Shown piece after piece: positions 32,332-41,301 of a stretch of DNA of 64,000 nucleotides (within the stretch, counting starts at the first letter, position 1; each line of letters begins with the position of its first letter). The notes beneath the pieces are model-generated. The model was not told the origin of the DNA and did not search any database. It was given only the letters and a program-made list of their open reading frames with translations. The stretch is taken from NCBI GenBank assembly GCA_028292405.1, contig JAQGMJ010000039.1:40979-104978 (forward strand). The letters are read 5' to 3'. Source of the DNA: Betaproteobacteria bacterium. Its GTDB lineage: Bacteria; Pseudomonadota; Gammaproteobacteria; Burkholderiales; JAEUOS01. The position numbers were made by a program, and so were the translations under genes.

Positions 32332-34302
32332 GTGCTGAAGTCCATGTGCCACTGTCTGCGCGCAAGCGCACTGCTGCTTACTCTGGCCTCTGGTGGCGCC
32401 AGTGCACAAGCACTAACGCTGGATCTGGGCACCCTCGAAGGCCCGAACTGGCGCGCCAGCGAGGTGAAGGTGGCGCTGGCCATCGGCGGCACGTCGCGCG
32501 TCACCATCGCGAAAATGGAAGCGATGGGCAACAGCTACAAGCAACTGAGCCTGACCTGCAAGCAGTTGCTGATGAGCGGCAACAGCGTGCGCTGCAAGGA
32601 CGGCCTGCTGGAGACGCCGGAAAAGCTGCCGATCGCCTTCACCTACAACACGGTGAAGCGCAGCCTGAGCCTGGTGGTGGTGGCCGGCGGCGGCGAGCGC
32701 TGGGACATCGAGCTGGACGACAAGGAATCGACCCTGCAGTTGCAGGGCGCCAGCATGGCGCGCCTGGCGCGCTGGCTGCCGGGCGACCTGAAGCCGAACG
32801 CCGGCCGAATCTACGGCACGGCGCGCATCACGCCGACCGAGGCGCATGCCGACGTGCGGGTGGAGGACGGCGGCTTTACCGACACGGCCGGCCTGCATGC
32901 CGGCGAGAAGCTGGCCGGCGCGATCAAGATCGACGCGCAGCGCGCGCGTGACGGCCTGCCCTGGCAATGGAAACTGGCGGCAAGCTGGGACAAGGGCGCG
33001 GTGTTCTGGAGCCCGCTGTACCTCTCCAACGCCGGCCACACCATCGTCGCCGACGGCGACTACGCCGGCAACATCGTCAAGGCGCGGCACGCGGTGGCGA
33101 CCTGGCCGCACCTGGGCAAGATCGATTGCGACTTCACCCTCAATCTGCAGACCAAGGATTTCGAAAGCGCCAGCGTCAAGGGCGACCAGCTGCAACTGAC
33201 CGCGCTGCGCGAGCTGATCCCGCAGGACTGGCTGGAAAAGCACGACCTCGAAGATTTGAAACTGGCCGGCACCGCGGACCTCGACCTAAGTTACGTCGGC
33301 GACGACATCGAACGCTTTCACTTCCGCATGCAGGGCGCCGGCCTGGATGCGGCCGAGCGCAAGCTGGCGATGCAAAACCTGAGCGTGCTGGTCGACTACG
33401 TACGCGACAAGCCCGGGCCGTTCAGCCTGGAGATCGCGCAATTGCGCCTGCGCGGCATCACCGCCGGGCCGATCAAGACCGTGGGCGAATTCCGCGACGG
33501 CCGCCTGACCATTCCCAGCCTGCTGGTGCCGGTGCTCGACGGCGTGTTCGTGCTCAACGACATTGCGATCGCCAACCCGAACGGCGACGTCACCGCCGAG
33601 TTGCGCGGCGCCTTTACTCCGCTGGCGATGGACAAGCTGACGGCCGGGCTGGAGCTGTTTCCCCTGGCCGGCACGATTTCAGCGGTGATTCCGCATATGA
33701 CGTACGCCAAGTCAACATTACAGGTGGATGGCGCGTTATTGTTCAAGGTGTTTGGCGGTGACGCGAGCCTGGACAACATCCGTCTGGAAAACCCGCTCGG
33801 GCGCACACCGCGCCTGACGGCCGACATGCGCCTGCGCAACATGGACCTGGAACAGATGACCGGGGCAATCAAGTTCGGCAGCATCAGCGGCAAGGCGGAC
33901 GTGGACCTGATCGGACTGCAAATGGAAAACTGGCAACCCCTGAAATTCGACGCACGCGTGCTCACCAGCCCGGGGGATTTCAAAAAGCGCATCAGCCAGC
34001 GCGCGGTGCAGAACATTTCATCGATCGGCGGCGCGGGGGCGGGCGCGGCGATCCAGGCGAGCTTTTTGCGCGTGTTCAGCAGCTTCGGCTACAGCAAGAT
34101 CGGGCTGTCCTGCAAGCTGGCCAACGGCATTTGCGAACTCGGCGGCGTGGAGAACGTGGCCAACGGCGGCTTTGCCATCATCGAGGGCGGCGGCGTGCCG
34201 GCGGTGAACCTGGTTGGTTACAATCGGCGGGTCGGCTGGGATGAACTGCTGGCGCGCATCAAGGCGGTGATCGATGGCAACTCGAAGATGGTGATCCAAT
34301 GA
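32332..34302 (+). CDS. ydbH: YdbH-like intermembrane lipid-transport protein
   Basis: A 656-residue exported protein, starting with GTG at 32332 (GGAGA ten bases upstream). After a signal peptide (about 1-25) comes a long beta-rich domain of the AsmA/TamB/YdbH type, with repeated strands (LKLAGTADLDLSYVG) and a C-terminal domain (FSSFGYSKIGLSCKL then GICELGGVENVANGGFAIIEGG) that is conserved in YdbH. YdbH is one of three AsmA-like proteins that move phospholipids from inner to outer membrane. Its 4-base overlap with ynbE (ATGA) and the ydbL gene after it repeats the enteric ydbH-ynbE-ydbL set. It is shorter than the 800-residue E. coli protein. Confidence 0.9.
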   Translation: MLKSMCHCLRASALLLTLASGGASAQALTLDLGTLEGPNWRASEVKVALAIGGTSRVTIAKMEAMGNSYKQLSLTCKQLLMSGNSVRCKDGLLETPEKLPIAFTYNTVKRSLSLVVVAGGGERWDIELDDKESTLQLQGASMARLARWLPGDLKPNAGRIYGTARITPTEAHADVRVEDGGFTDTAGLHAGEKLAGAIKIDAQRARDGLPWQWKLAASWDKGAVFWSPLYLSNAGHTIVADGDYAGNIVKARHAVATWPHLGKIDCDFTLNLQTKDFESASVKGDQLQLTALRELIPQDWLEKHDLEDLKLAGTADLDLSYVGDDIERFHFRMQGAGLDAAERKLAMQNLSVLVDYVRDKPGPFSLEIAQLRLRGITAGPIKTVGEFRDGRLTIPSLLVPVLDGVFVLNDIAIANPNGDVTAELRGAFTPLAMDKLTAGLELFPLAGTISAVIPHMTYAKSTLQVDGALLFKVFGGDASLDNIRLENPLGRTPRLTADMRLRNMDLEQMTGAIKFGSISGKADVDLIGLQMENWQPLKFDARVLTSPGDFKKRISQRAVQNISSIGGAGAGAAIQASFLRVFSSFGYSKIGLSCKLANGICELGGVENVANGGFAIIEGGGVPAVNLVGYNRRVGWDELLARIKAVIDGNSKMVIQ

Positions 34303-34508
34303 AGGAAATGCTGCTGAACAAGCTCAACCTCAATGCCCTGCTGCTGGCAACGGCGCTTACCGCCAGCGCCTGCGTCACCATCAATATCTATTTCCCGGCG
34401 GCCGCTGCTGAAAAGGCAGCCGACCGCATCATCGATGATATCTACGACGCCAAGGAAGGCGCCGCCAAGCCGGCCGCACCCGCGCCCGCGCCGGCCGAGA
34501 AGAAATGA
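34299..34508 (+). CDS. ynbE: YnbE-like lipoprotein
   Basis: A 69-residue lipoprotein. The lipobox is TASAC with Cys25, followed at once by VTINIYFPAAAAEKAADRII, the conserved YnbE sequence. In E. coli YnbE is an outer-membrane lipoprotein that joins YdbH to bridge the envelope. An Ala/Pro-rich tail closes the protein. Overlaps by 4 bases with ydbH. Confidence 0.93.
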   Translation: MKEMLLNKLNLNALLLATALTASACVTINIYFPAAAAEKAADRIIDDIYDAKEGAAKPAAPAPAPAEKK

Positions 34509-34519
34509 GAGGCAGCACC

Positions 34520-34942
34520 ATGAACCGCATTTTCAGGCAACTCCTTGCCGCCCTGCTGCTGACCCTGTTTGCCGGGCTGGCGCAGGCGCAGGCCAATCTG
34601 CAACTCAACACGCCGTCGATCGAGACCCTGAAAAAGTCGATGCGCGAGCGCCATGCGCAGTTGAAGCCCTTCCTGGAAAACGGCGCGGTGGGCCTGACGC
34701 GCGAAGGCGGCATGGCCCTGCGCGACGCCAACGCGGTGCCGCTGCCGCAGCGCGCCGCCGCCAATAGCCTGGTGGCGGCGGAAAACGCCGACCGCAGCAG
34801 CCTTTACAAGGAAATCGCCGTGGCCAACGGCAAGCCGGAGTGGGAAGGCGAGATTCGCAACACCTTCGCGCAGCGCTGGATCGAGCGCGCCCAGCCGGGC
34901 TGGTATGTGCAAAACGCCCAGAACCAGTGGGTAAAGAAATGA
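34520..34942 (+). CDS. ydbL: YdbL/DUF1318-family periplasmic protein
   Basis: A 140-residue protein with a signal peptide ending AQAQA (about residue 24). The middle holds LKPFLENGAVGLTREGGMALRDA and the C-terminus YKEIAVANGK then WIERAQPGWYVQ, as in YdbL. YdbL regulates the YdbH-YnbE bridge. The ATG at 34520 has GAGAGG eight bases upstream; an in-frame ATG at 34505 overlaps ynbE by 4 bases and is the other option. Confidence 0.9.
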   Translation: MNRIFRQLLAALLLTLFAGLAQAQANLQLNTPSIETLKKSMRERHAQLKPFLENGAVGLTREGGMALRDANAVPLPQRAAANSLVAAENADRSSLYKEIAVANGKPEWEGEIRNTFAQRWIERAQPGWYVQNAQNQWVKK

Positions 34943-35343
34943 GTATCGGCCCGGTGACCCTGCCGGTGGGCCAGACCCCGGTGCTGTCTGTGGTGCCGAT
35001 GCCGGCGGACGCCAACCAGCACGGCGACATTTTCGGCGGCTGGATCATGAGCCAGGTGGACATCGCCGGCGGCGTGGTGGCAGCGCGGCGCGCGCGCGGC
35101 CGGGTGGCGACGGTGGCGGTGAATGCGTTTGCGTTCAAGCAGCCGGTGCTGATCGGCGACGTGGTGCTGTTTTACGCGGAAGTGGTGCGGGTGGGCAACA
35201 CCTCGATCACGGTGGACGTGAAAGTGTATGCGCAGCGCAACCCGGCGGTGCTGGAAACGACTTTTGTGACTGAGGCGACCCTGACCTACGTCGCCACGGA
35301 CGGCTCGCGCCGCCCGCGCCCGGTGAGCCCGGCGCAGGACTGA
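34939..35343 (+). CDS. yciA: YciA-like acyl-CoA thioesterase
   Basis: A 134-residue hotdog-fold protein. The motif DANQHGDIFGGWIMSQVDIAGG is the YciA/acyl-CoA hydrolase signature, with the catalytic Asp near residue 31 and the acyl-CoA loop (AVNAFAFKQPVLIGD) following. It would release fatty acids from CoA in the cytoplasm. It starts in a 4-base overlap with ydbL, so it is translated from the same message as three envelope lipid-transport genes; this is not part of the enteric operon. Confidence 0.9.
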   Translation: MSIGPVTLPVGQTPVLSVVPMPADANQHGDIFGGWIMSQVDIAGGVVAARRARGRVATVAVNAFAFKQPVLIGDVVLFYAEVVRVGNTSITVDVKVYAQRNPAVLETTFVTEATLTYVATDGSRRPRPVSPAQD

Positions 35344-35359
35344 CGCGACCCTTCAGGGC

Positions 35360-35794
35360 TTAGTACAGCTTTTCGTACAGTTCGGTGGGGTCGCCGCCGT
35401 AACGGTTGCCGCCGGTGGTGCCGCGCATGCAGCCGGCTTCGACCAGGGCCCACAGGCCGCCGATCACCGGCACCAGGCCGATCAAAATCCACCAGGCCGG
35501 CTTGTCGCGGTCATGCCAGCGCTTCGACTGCAGGCAGATGCCGGCCCAGATCATGGCGATGTAAAGTGGTACCGCAAGGATCATCATCAGCGTGCTGCTG
35601 ATGGCGCCGGCGATGCCGAGGATGACCATGATGGGGATATACAGAGCCAGGCTGTAGAGCCAGAACACCTTGCGCGGAATGCGCCCTTCCATCGAAAGGT
35701 AGATTTCCTTCGGGGTCAGCTTCTTGCCTTCGCCGACGATGGCGTCGGCCACCGGCGCTTGCGGACTCTGATACGGATTCGCTGGGGTTTCCAC
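35360..35794 (-). CDS. DUF805 membrane protein
   Basis: A 144-residue protein with about four helices; the DUF805 marks are the loop SKRWHDRDKPAW and the C-terminal GTTGGNRYGGDP. The GTG at 35794 is chosen because GGGAGAA stands four bases before it; an ATG seven codons earlier lacks a ribosome site. The N-terminus METPANPYQSPQAPV repeats the NPYxSP pattern of the membrane protein at 18830-19612. Function unknown; other DUF805 proteins are small inner-membrane proteins. Confidence 0.87.
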   Translation of the reverse strand: METPANPYQSPQAPVADAIVGEGKKLTPKEIYLSMEGRIPRKVFWLYSLALYIPIMVILGIAGAISSTLMMILAVPLYIAMIWAGICLQSKRWHDRDKPAWWILIGLVPVIGGLWALVEAGCMRGTTGGNRYGGDPTELYEKLY

Positions 35795-35934
35795 GTTTTC
35801 TCCCTGATTTTGCATGGTTTTAGACGGTACGGCGAGCCCATCATAGCCCGCTTGTGCCGCCAGACGCAACTGCGGCGCCGCGCCGCGCCGGCCCTCGCGC
35901 AGCGGCGCTTTCGCAGGCATAATGAAAGCGCCCT

Positions 35935-36426
35935 ATGGATAAGGCCTACCAATCGCGTTTTGTCCACGAAGTCGTACCGCGCCTGACCCGGCGCTGGAGC
36001 GACGGCGTGTGGATCGGCTGCGTCTTTCGCGCCGTCGCCGCCACCGAAAAGCTGCATGCCCACTACATTGCCGCCGCCTGGGAACCGCCGCCCGCCGAAG
36101 GCCCGCCGCTGATCACCCGTCTACCGGATGCCACCTTCCTGGCGCCGCACGAGGGTGAGCGCGCCCTCTTGGGGCTGATCGAGTCGCTGCCGGCGCGGGC
36201 CAAGCTGTTTCTCGCCGGGCCGCAGCACGTCGACCCCGCGCTGGTGACGCAAGTGGTGCTGTCGGCCGACCGCAACCTGACGCCGGCGCTGAAGGAGGCG
36301 CTGGCCGCCTTTGTCGGCGCCGAACAGGCGCGCAACGAGCATTCGATCCGCGAAACCTATACCGATCGCGACGAGGCTTTCGAGGCCTTCAAGCGCAAGA
36401 TTTTCGGCGAACCCGGCAGCCTTTAA
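35935..36426 (+). CDS. Hypothetical protein upstream of Lhr-like helicase
   Basis: A 163-residue protein without signal peptide or membrane helix. It has an early WSDGVWIGCVFR and a later acidic helical part ending IRETYTDRDEAFEAFKRKIFGEPG. No family recognised. The helicase gene starts 12 bases after its stop, so the two are probably co-transcribed; a link with DNA repair is inference. Confidence 0.65.
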   Translation: MDKAYQSRFVHEVVPRLTRRWSDGVWIGCVFRAVAATEKLHAHYIAAAWEPPPAEGPPLITRLPDATFLAPHEGERALLGLIESLPARAKLFLAGPQHVDPALVTQVVLSADRNLTPALKEALAAFVGAEQARNEHSIRETYTDRDEAFEAFKRKIFGEPGSL

Positions 36427-36437
36427 ATCCCCGCAGG

Positions 36438-39089
36438 ATGCGCAAGCCCCGTCCCCAGCGCGGCCTGCCCGCCGCGCTCGCCGCCACTGACCACCTCGGC
36501 AAGCAGCTCGACCGCAAGCGCCGTCAGGAGTCGCGCGAGAAAAAGCTGCTTAAGGCCGAACAGGGGGGGCTGGATTTTTACGCGCCGCCGCCGACGGCGG
36601 CGAACGAGCCCGACAGCGCGCCCGTGATCGGCCCGCCGGTCTCCATTCCCGGCTGGTTCGCCGCGCGTAACTGGCAGCCGTTTTCGTTCCAGCGCGAGGT
36701 GTGGGCGGCGATGGCGGCGGGAAAAAGCGGCCTGCTACATGCCAGTACCGGCTCCGGTAAGACTTACGCGGTGTGGCTGGGGGCGCTGGCGGCGCTTTAT
36801 CCCAACTTGCTCGACGCTCCGCTGGCGGAGGCCGAAACCGTCAAGCCGCTGACCATTCTATGGATCACGCCGATGCGTGCGCTGGCGGCCGACACCGTGC
36901 GCGCACTACAAGCTCCCCTGCCCCACCTGGGCCTGGACCTGCGGGTGGCAGCGCGCACCGGCGATACGGCCGCGGCGGAAAAAACCAAAATGAACACCAA
37001 GCCGCCGGCGGCGATGGTGACGACACCGGAGAGTCTCACGCTATTGCTCACGCGCGCCGACGCGAAGGAACAGTTTCGCCACGTACGCTGCGTGATCGTC
37101 GACGAGTGGCATGAGTTGATGGGCAGCAAGCGCGGGGTGCAGACGCAATTGGCCCTCGCCCGGCTGGCGCATTGGCAGCCAAACATCATGGTGTGGGGCT
37201 TATCAGCCACGCTTGGCAACCTGGAGACCGCGCGCGACGCGCTGCTCGGCGCGCAGGCGACGGAAGCGGTGATGGTGCAGGGGGTGGAGGCGAAAAACAT
37301 CGTCATCGACACCCTGATCCCGAAGACCATGGAGCGTTTTCCCTGGGGCGGGCACATCGGCATCAAGTTGCTGCCGGAGGTGGTGGAGGAGATCGACAAG
37401 AACAACACCACGCTGGTGTTCACAAACGTGCGCTCGCAGGCGGAGATCTGGTACCAGCGCCTGCTGGAGGCGCGGCCGGACTGGGCGGGGATCATCGCCC
37501 TGCACCACGGCTCACTGGACCGGGAGATACGCGACTGGGTGGAACTAGGGCTGAAAGAGGGACGGTTGAAGGCAGTGGTGTCGACCTCGAGCCTTGATCT
37601 CGGCGTGGACTTCCTTCCGGTGGAGCGGGTGCTGCAGATCGGCTCGCCCAAAGGCGTGGCACGGCTGCTACAGCGCGCCGGGCGCTCCGGCCACGCACCG
37701 GGTCGCGTCTCGCGCGCGACGGTGGTACCGACCAATGCACTGGAGTTGATCGAGGCCGTGGCCGCGCGGCAAGCGGCGGGACTAAGGCATATCGAGTCGC
37801 GCAAGTCGCCGGAAAAGCCGCTGGACGTGCTGGTGCAGCACCTGGTGAGCATGGCGCTGGGCGGCGGCTTCGTGCCGGATGAGTTGTTTGCCGAGGTCAA
37901 GGGCGCGTATGCCTACCGCGCACTGACGCGTGCGGAATTCGACTGGGCGCTGGGCTTTGTGCAAAACGGCGGCGCGCTCTCGGCCTACCCCGACTACCAC
38001 CGGGTGGCGCCGGACGAGCACGGCATGTATCGCGTGCCTTCGCAGATGATCGCGCGGCGCCACCGCATGTCGGTGGGCACCATCACGGCGGATTCGATGA
38101 TGCATGTGGCCTGGCTCACCGGCGGGCGCCTCGGCAGCATCGAGGAAGGGTTTATCGCGCGCCTGAAACAGGGCGACGCCTTTACCTTCGGCGGGCGGGT
38201 ACTGGAGCTGATCCGCGTGCAGGACATGACGGCGTACGTGAAAAAGGCCAAGCGCAAGACCGGCATCGTGCCGCAATGGAACGGCAGCCGCATGTCGTTT
38301 TCCAGCGAGCTGGCGGAAAGCACGCTGGACGTGATGGGGCAGATGCATGCAGGGCATTTCGACGAGCCGGAGACCCGCGCCGTGCGCCCGCTGATCGAGC
38401 TGCAGGAGAAATGGTCGGCGCTGCCAGGGCCGGACAACCTGGTGATGGAAGCGATCGCTTCGCGCGAGGGCCATCACCTGTTCGTCTACCCGTTCGCGGG
38501 GCGGATGGTGCACATCGGCCTGGCATCGCTGCTGGGCTGGCGCGCGGCGCGCGACCAGCCGGGGACGTTTTCTATTTCGATGAACGACTACGGCTTCGAG
38601 TTGTTCTCAGCCCAGGCCTTCGACTGGAAAAAACTGATCCGCGAAGGTTTGCTTTCCGAAAAGGATCTGCTGAAGGATGTGCTCGACAGCCTGAACGCCT
38701 CCGAACTGGCACAGCGGCGCTTTCGCGAAATCGCGCGCGTCTCCGGCCTGGTGTTCCAAGGATTTCCCGGAGCGCCGAAATCGACGCGCCAGGTGCAGGC
38801 TTCCTCCTCGCTGTTCTACGAGGTGTTCCGCAAGCATGACCGCGGCAACCTGCTGCTCTCGCAGGCGGAACGCGAGGCGCTGGAACAGGAGCTGGAAATC
38901 GGGCGTTTGAGCGAGACGTTGAAACGCATGCGGTCGCGCAAACTGATTCTTACCAAGCCGCCGCGCTTCACGCCCTTTTCCTTTCCGCTGATGGTCGAGC
39001 GCCTGCGCGAAGCGGTGAGCACGGAATCGATGAGCAGCATGGTGGAGCGCCTGCTGGGCGAACTGGAACAGGCCGCGGACCTGGAATAA
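36438..39089 (+). CDS. Lhr-like DEXH-box DNA helicase (ligase-associated type)
   Basis: An 883-residue superfamily 2 helicase. Walker A is ASTGSGKT (102-109), motif II is DEWH in CVIVDEWHEL, motif III is LSATL, and motifs IV-VI appear as LVFTNVRSQ, VVSTSSLDLGVDF and QRAGRSGH. The C-terminal part fits the Lhr-like domain found in ligase-associated DNA repair clusters. A basic N-terminal tail (KQLDRKRRQESREKKLLK) precedes the core. In other bacteria the gene travels with an ATP-dependent DNA ligase, an exonuclease and PdeM; here only PdeM follows, ten bases later. Confidence 0.92.
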   Translation: MRKPRPQRGLPAALAATDHLGKQLDRKRRQESREKKLLKAEQGGLDFYAPPPTAANEPDSAPVIGPPVSIPGWFAARNWQPFSFQREVWAAMAAGKSGLLHASTGSGKTYAVWLGALAALYPNLLDAPLAEAETVKPLTILWITPMRALAADTVRALQAPLPHLGLDLRVAARTGDTAAAEKTKMNTKPPAAMVTTPESLTLLLTRADAKEQFRHVRCVIVDEWHELMGSKRGVQTQLALARLAHWQPNIMVWGLSATLGNLETARDALLGAQATEAVMVQGVEAKNIVIDTLIPKTMERFPWGGHIGIKLLPEVVEEIDKNNTTLVFTNVRSQAEIWYQRLLEARPDWAGIIALHHGSLDREIRDWVELGLKEGRLKAVVSTSSLDLGVDFLPVERVLQIGSPKGVARLLQRAGRSGHAPGRVSRATVVPTNALELIEAVAARQAAGLRHIESRKSPEKPLDVLVQHLVSMALGGGFVPDELFAEVKGAYAYRALTRAEFDWALGFVQNGGALSAYPDYHRVAPDEHGMYRVPSQMIARRHRMSVGTITADSMMHVAWLTGGRLGSIEEGFIARLKQGDAFTFGGRVLELIRVQDMTAYVKKAKRKTGIVPQWNGSRMSFSSELAESTLDVMGQMHAGHFDEPETRAVRPLIELQEKWSALPGPDNLVMEAIASREGHHLFVYPFAGRMVHIGLASLLGWRAARDQPGTFSISMNDYGFELFSAQAFDWKKLIREGLLSEKDLLKDVLDSLNASELAQRRFREIARVSGLVFQGFPGAPKSTRQVQASSSLFYEVFRKHDRGNLLLSQAEREALEQELEIGRLSETLKRMRSRKLILTKPPRFTPFSFPLMVERLREAVSTESMSSMVERLLGELEQAADLE

Positions 39090-39099
39090 AATACAGGTT

Positions 39100-39768
39100 A
39101 TGCAGTCGATCCAACTGGCCGGTGAAGAGGTGGTGCTGTGCGGCGACCACGCGATGGTGTGGAGCGCGCGCCGCACCCTGCTCGTCGCCGATGCGCATTT
39201 CGGCAAGGCCGCGGCCTTTCGGGCGCGCGGCATGCCGGTGCCGGCCGGCACCACGGCGAACAATCTCGCGCGCCTGGATGCGCTGATCGACGCCCATGAA
39301 GTCGAGCGCGTGGTGTTTTTGGGCGACATGTTCCATGCCCGCGAGTCGCACGCGCCGGTAACGCTCGCCGCCCTGCGAGCCTGGCGTGAACGGCGCCACG
39401 ATCTGCAACTGCTGCTGGTGGAAGGTAATCACGATGCCAATGCCGGCGCGCCGCCCGCGGACCTGCGCATCGAACTGGTGGGCGAGCCCTACATCGAGGG
39501 ACCGTTCGCTTTTTGCCACCATCCCAAGCCCTTCATGGACCGCTATGTGCTGGCGGGGCACCTGCATCCGGCCTACCGGCTGTCTGGCCGGCGCGAGAGC
39601 CTGCGCCTACCCTGCTTCTGGCTGGGCGAGCAGGTGGGCGTGCTGCCGGCGTTTGGCGATTTCACCGGCACTTCGACGATCGCGCCGCTGGCGGGCGACC
39701 GCATTTACGCAGTGGCCGACGGCCGGGTGATCGCGATGCCGGGCGAACGCATCGCACCGCCGATCTGA
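39100..39768 (+). CDS. Ligase-associated metallophosphoesterase (PdeM-type)
   Basis: A 222-residue calcineurin-like phosphoesterase. Metal-site motifs are all seen: DAHFGKA (near 31), LGDMFHA, EGNHDAN and AGHLHP. The pairing with the Lhr-like helicase identifies the PdeM group, thought to process DNA or RNA ends during repair. Translation likely follows the helicase with a 10-base gap. It converges on the PrpD-like gene (4-base gap). Confidence 0.9.
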   Translation: MQSIQLAGEEVVLCGDHAMVWSARRTLLVADAHFGKAAAFRARGMPVPAGTTANNLARLDALIDAHEVERVVFLGDMFHARESHAPVTLAALRAWRERRHDLQLLLVEGNHDANAGAPPADLRIELVGEPYIEGPFAFCHHPKPFMDRYVLAGHLHPAYRLSGRRESLRLPCFWLGEQVGVLPAFGDFTGTSTIAPLAGDRIYAVADGRVIAMPGERIAPPI

Positions 39769-39772
39769 CTGT

Positions 39773-41158
39773 TCATGCGCCGCCGGTGCAGGCGGCGATC
39801 AGTTCCGGCAGGGTGCGTTTCGAGAAGCCGAGGGCGCAGGCAATGGCTTGTTCCTGCTGCTGCGGTTTCAGGACGTCTGCCGAGAGTTCGCGGAATTTTT
39901 GCGCCAGTTCCTCGTCGGTGAAGGGGTCGCGGTAGTCGCCCTTGGGATAAGGCAGTTCCTTGACCACGACGCGGCCGTCTTTCAGGCGCAGGGTGACGCG
40001 CGAGGGCCGGTCTGGCGGGAAGCGATCGTCCATCGCCTTTTCGTGCACGCACTTGACGCGGGTCATCATGGCTTTGACCGCCGGCGTTTCCCACTTTTTG
40101 TCGCGCAACTGGCCGATGTTGTACTTGCCTTCGACCAGCGAGACGGCGACGCAATAGGGCAGGCTATGGTCGGCGGTTTCGCGCTCGTCCACTTCATAGC
40201 GCGAGATGCCGCCCATGCCGTTGACCATGTCCTCGATCAGCCAGCCGAAGGCGTCGACCTGCGCGCCTTCAATCTTGTCGGCCGTGATGCCGTGCTCCTG
40301 CACCAGCGCGAGGGTCGCGTCGATCGAGGCGTGGATGATGTAGGCGGCGGGATAGCGCTTCAGGCAGGTGATAGGAAGCCGCCATTCGTCGAAGGGCGCG
40401 GTGAGGGTGCCCCATTCGCACTCGCCAAACACCTGTTTGGCGAGGCCGCGCTGGCCTTCGAAAACCGCCCGCGGGCCGGTCATGCCGGCTTGCGCAAGGT
40501 AGGCCGCTTCGACGCCGCGGCTGGCGGCCAGTCCCGCGCTGGCGCCCTTGAGCATGGACATCTGGCCGACCCGCACTTCGCCGATGGTGGGATAGCAGCC
40601 CGCAATTGCGATGGCCTGGGTCATCTGGTTTTCATCCAGGTACAGCAGCGCGCCGGCGGCGGCGGCCGAGGCGATGGTGACCACCGTGGTTTGGTCCCAG
40701 CCGATGGTCTTGAAAAACGAGGCGCTGGTGAATTCGCAAATGCGCATTTGCACTTCGAAGGCAATCAGCCAGGACTTGAGTACTTCCTCGGCCGAAGATT
40801 TTTCCGCTTCGCCCACGGCGAGACAAGTGCCGAGGTTGTCGCTGGGGTGCGCCGGGTTGGTCGAGAAGTAGGTATCGTTCATGTCGAGGTCGCGCACCAT
40901 CATGCCGTTGACCATGGCGGCGCCGAGCACGGAAGTCTTTTGCCCACTGGCGAGGATGGTGGCGTCGCCCGCGCCGGCGATGCGCGCCGCCCATTTCGCG
41001 CCAGCGATCACGGCGGGGGAAGCATGCGCGCCGAGTGCGCATGCCAGGCTGTCGAGCAGCAGGCGTTCGGCGGCGTGCGTGGCCTCGGGCGCGACCGGCG
41101 CGCGCATGGCGGCGCAGACCTGGCGCGCCAACTGGGCGGCGATGGATTGGTGATGCAT
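39773..41158 (-). CDS. MmgE/PrpD-family protein
   Basis: A 461-residue protein of the MmgE/PrpD fold, which includes 2-methylcitrate dehydratase and cis-aconitate decarboxylase. Conserved parts are the N-terminal LLDSLACALGAHASPAVIAG, ILASGQKTSVLGAAMVNGMMVRDLDMNDTY with the substrate-binding D-L-D, and CLKRYPAAYIIHASIDATLAL. The enzyme probably dehydrates or decarboxylates a tricarboxylate-like compound. GAGGAG lies ahead of the ATG. There are no prpB or prpC genes adjacent, so methylcitrate use is not supported by context. Confidence 0.88.
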   Translation of the reverse strand: MHHQSIAAQLARQVCAAMRAPVAPEATHAAERLLLDSLACALGAHASPAVIAGAKWAARIAGAGDATILASGQKTSVLGAAMVNGMMVRDLDMNDTYFSTNPAHPSDNLGTCLAVGEAEKSSAEEVLKSWLIAFEVQMRICEFTSASFFKTIGWDQTTVVTIASAAAAGALLYLDENQMTQAIAIAGCYPTIGEVRVGQMSMLKGASAGLAASRGVEAAYLAQAGMTGPRAVFEGQRGLAKQVFGECEWGTLTAPFDEWRLPITCLKRYPAAYIIHASIDATLALVQEHGITADKIEGAQVDAFGWLIEDMVNGMGGISRYEVDERETADHSLPYCVAVSLVEGKYNIGQLRDKKWETPAVKAMMTRVKCVHEKAMDDRFPPDRPSRVTLRLKDGRVVVKELPYPKGDYRDPFTDEELAQKFRELSADVLKPQQQEQAIACALGFSKRTLPELIAACTGGA

Positions 41159-41301
41159 GGCGGGTCTCCTCGAGAGCGGCGGATGACGCCGCGCTTCCTT
41201 CGACGAGGATTGGGCGGCCGACGCAATTAAAGCATCTGCCAGGACGACTCACCAGAATATTGCGCTATGGTCTCAGCGCGTTTTCTTATAGAGAACGAAG
41301 C

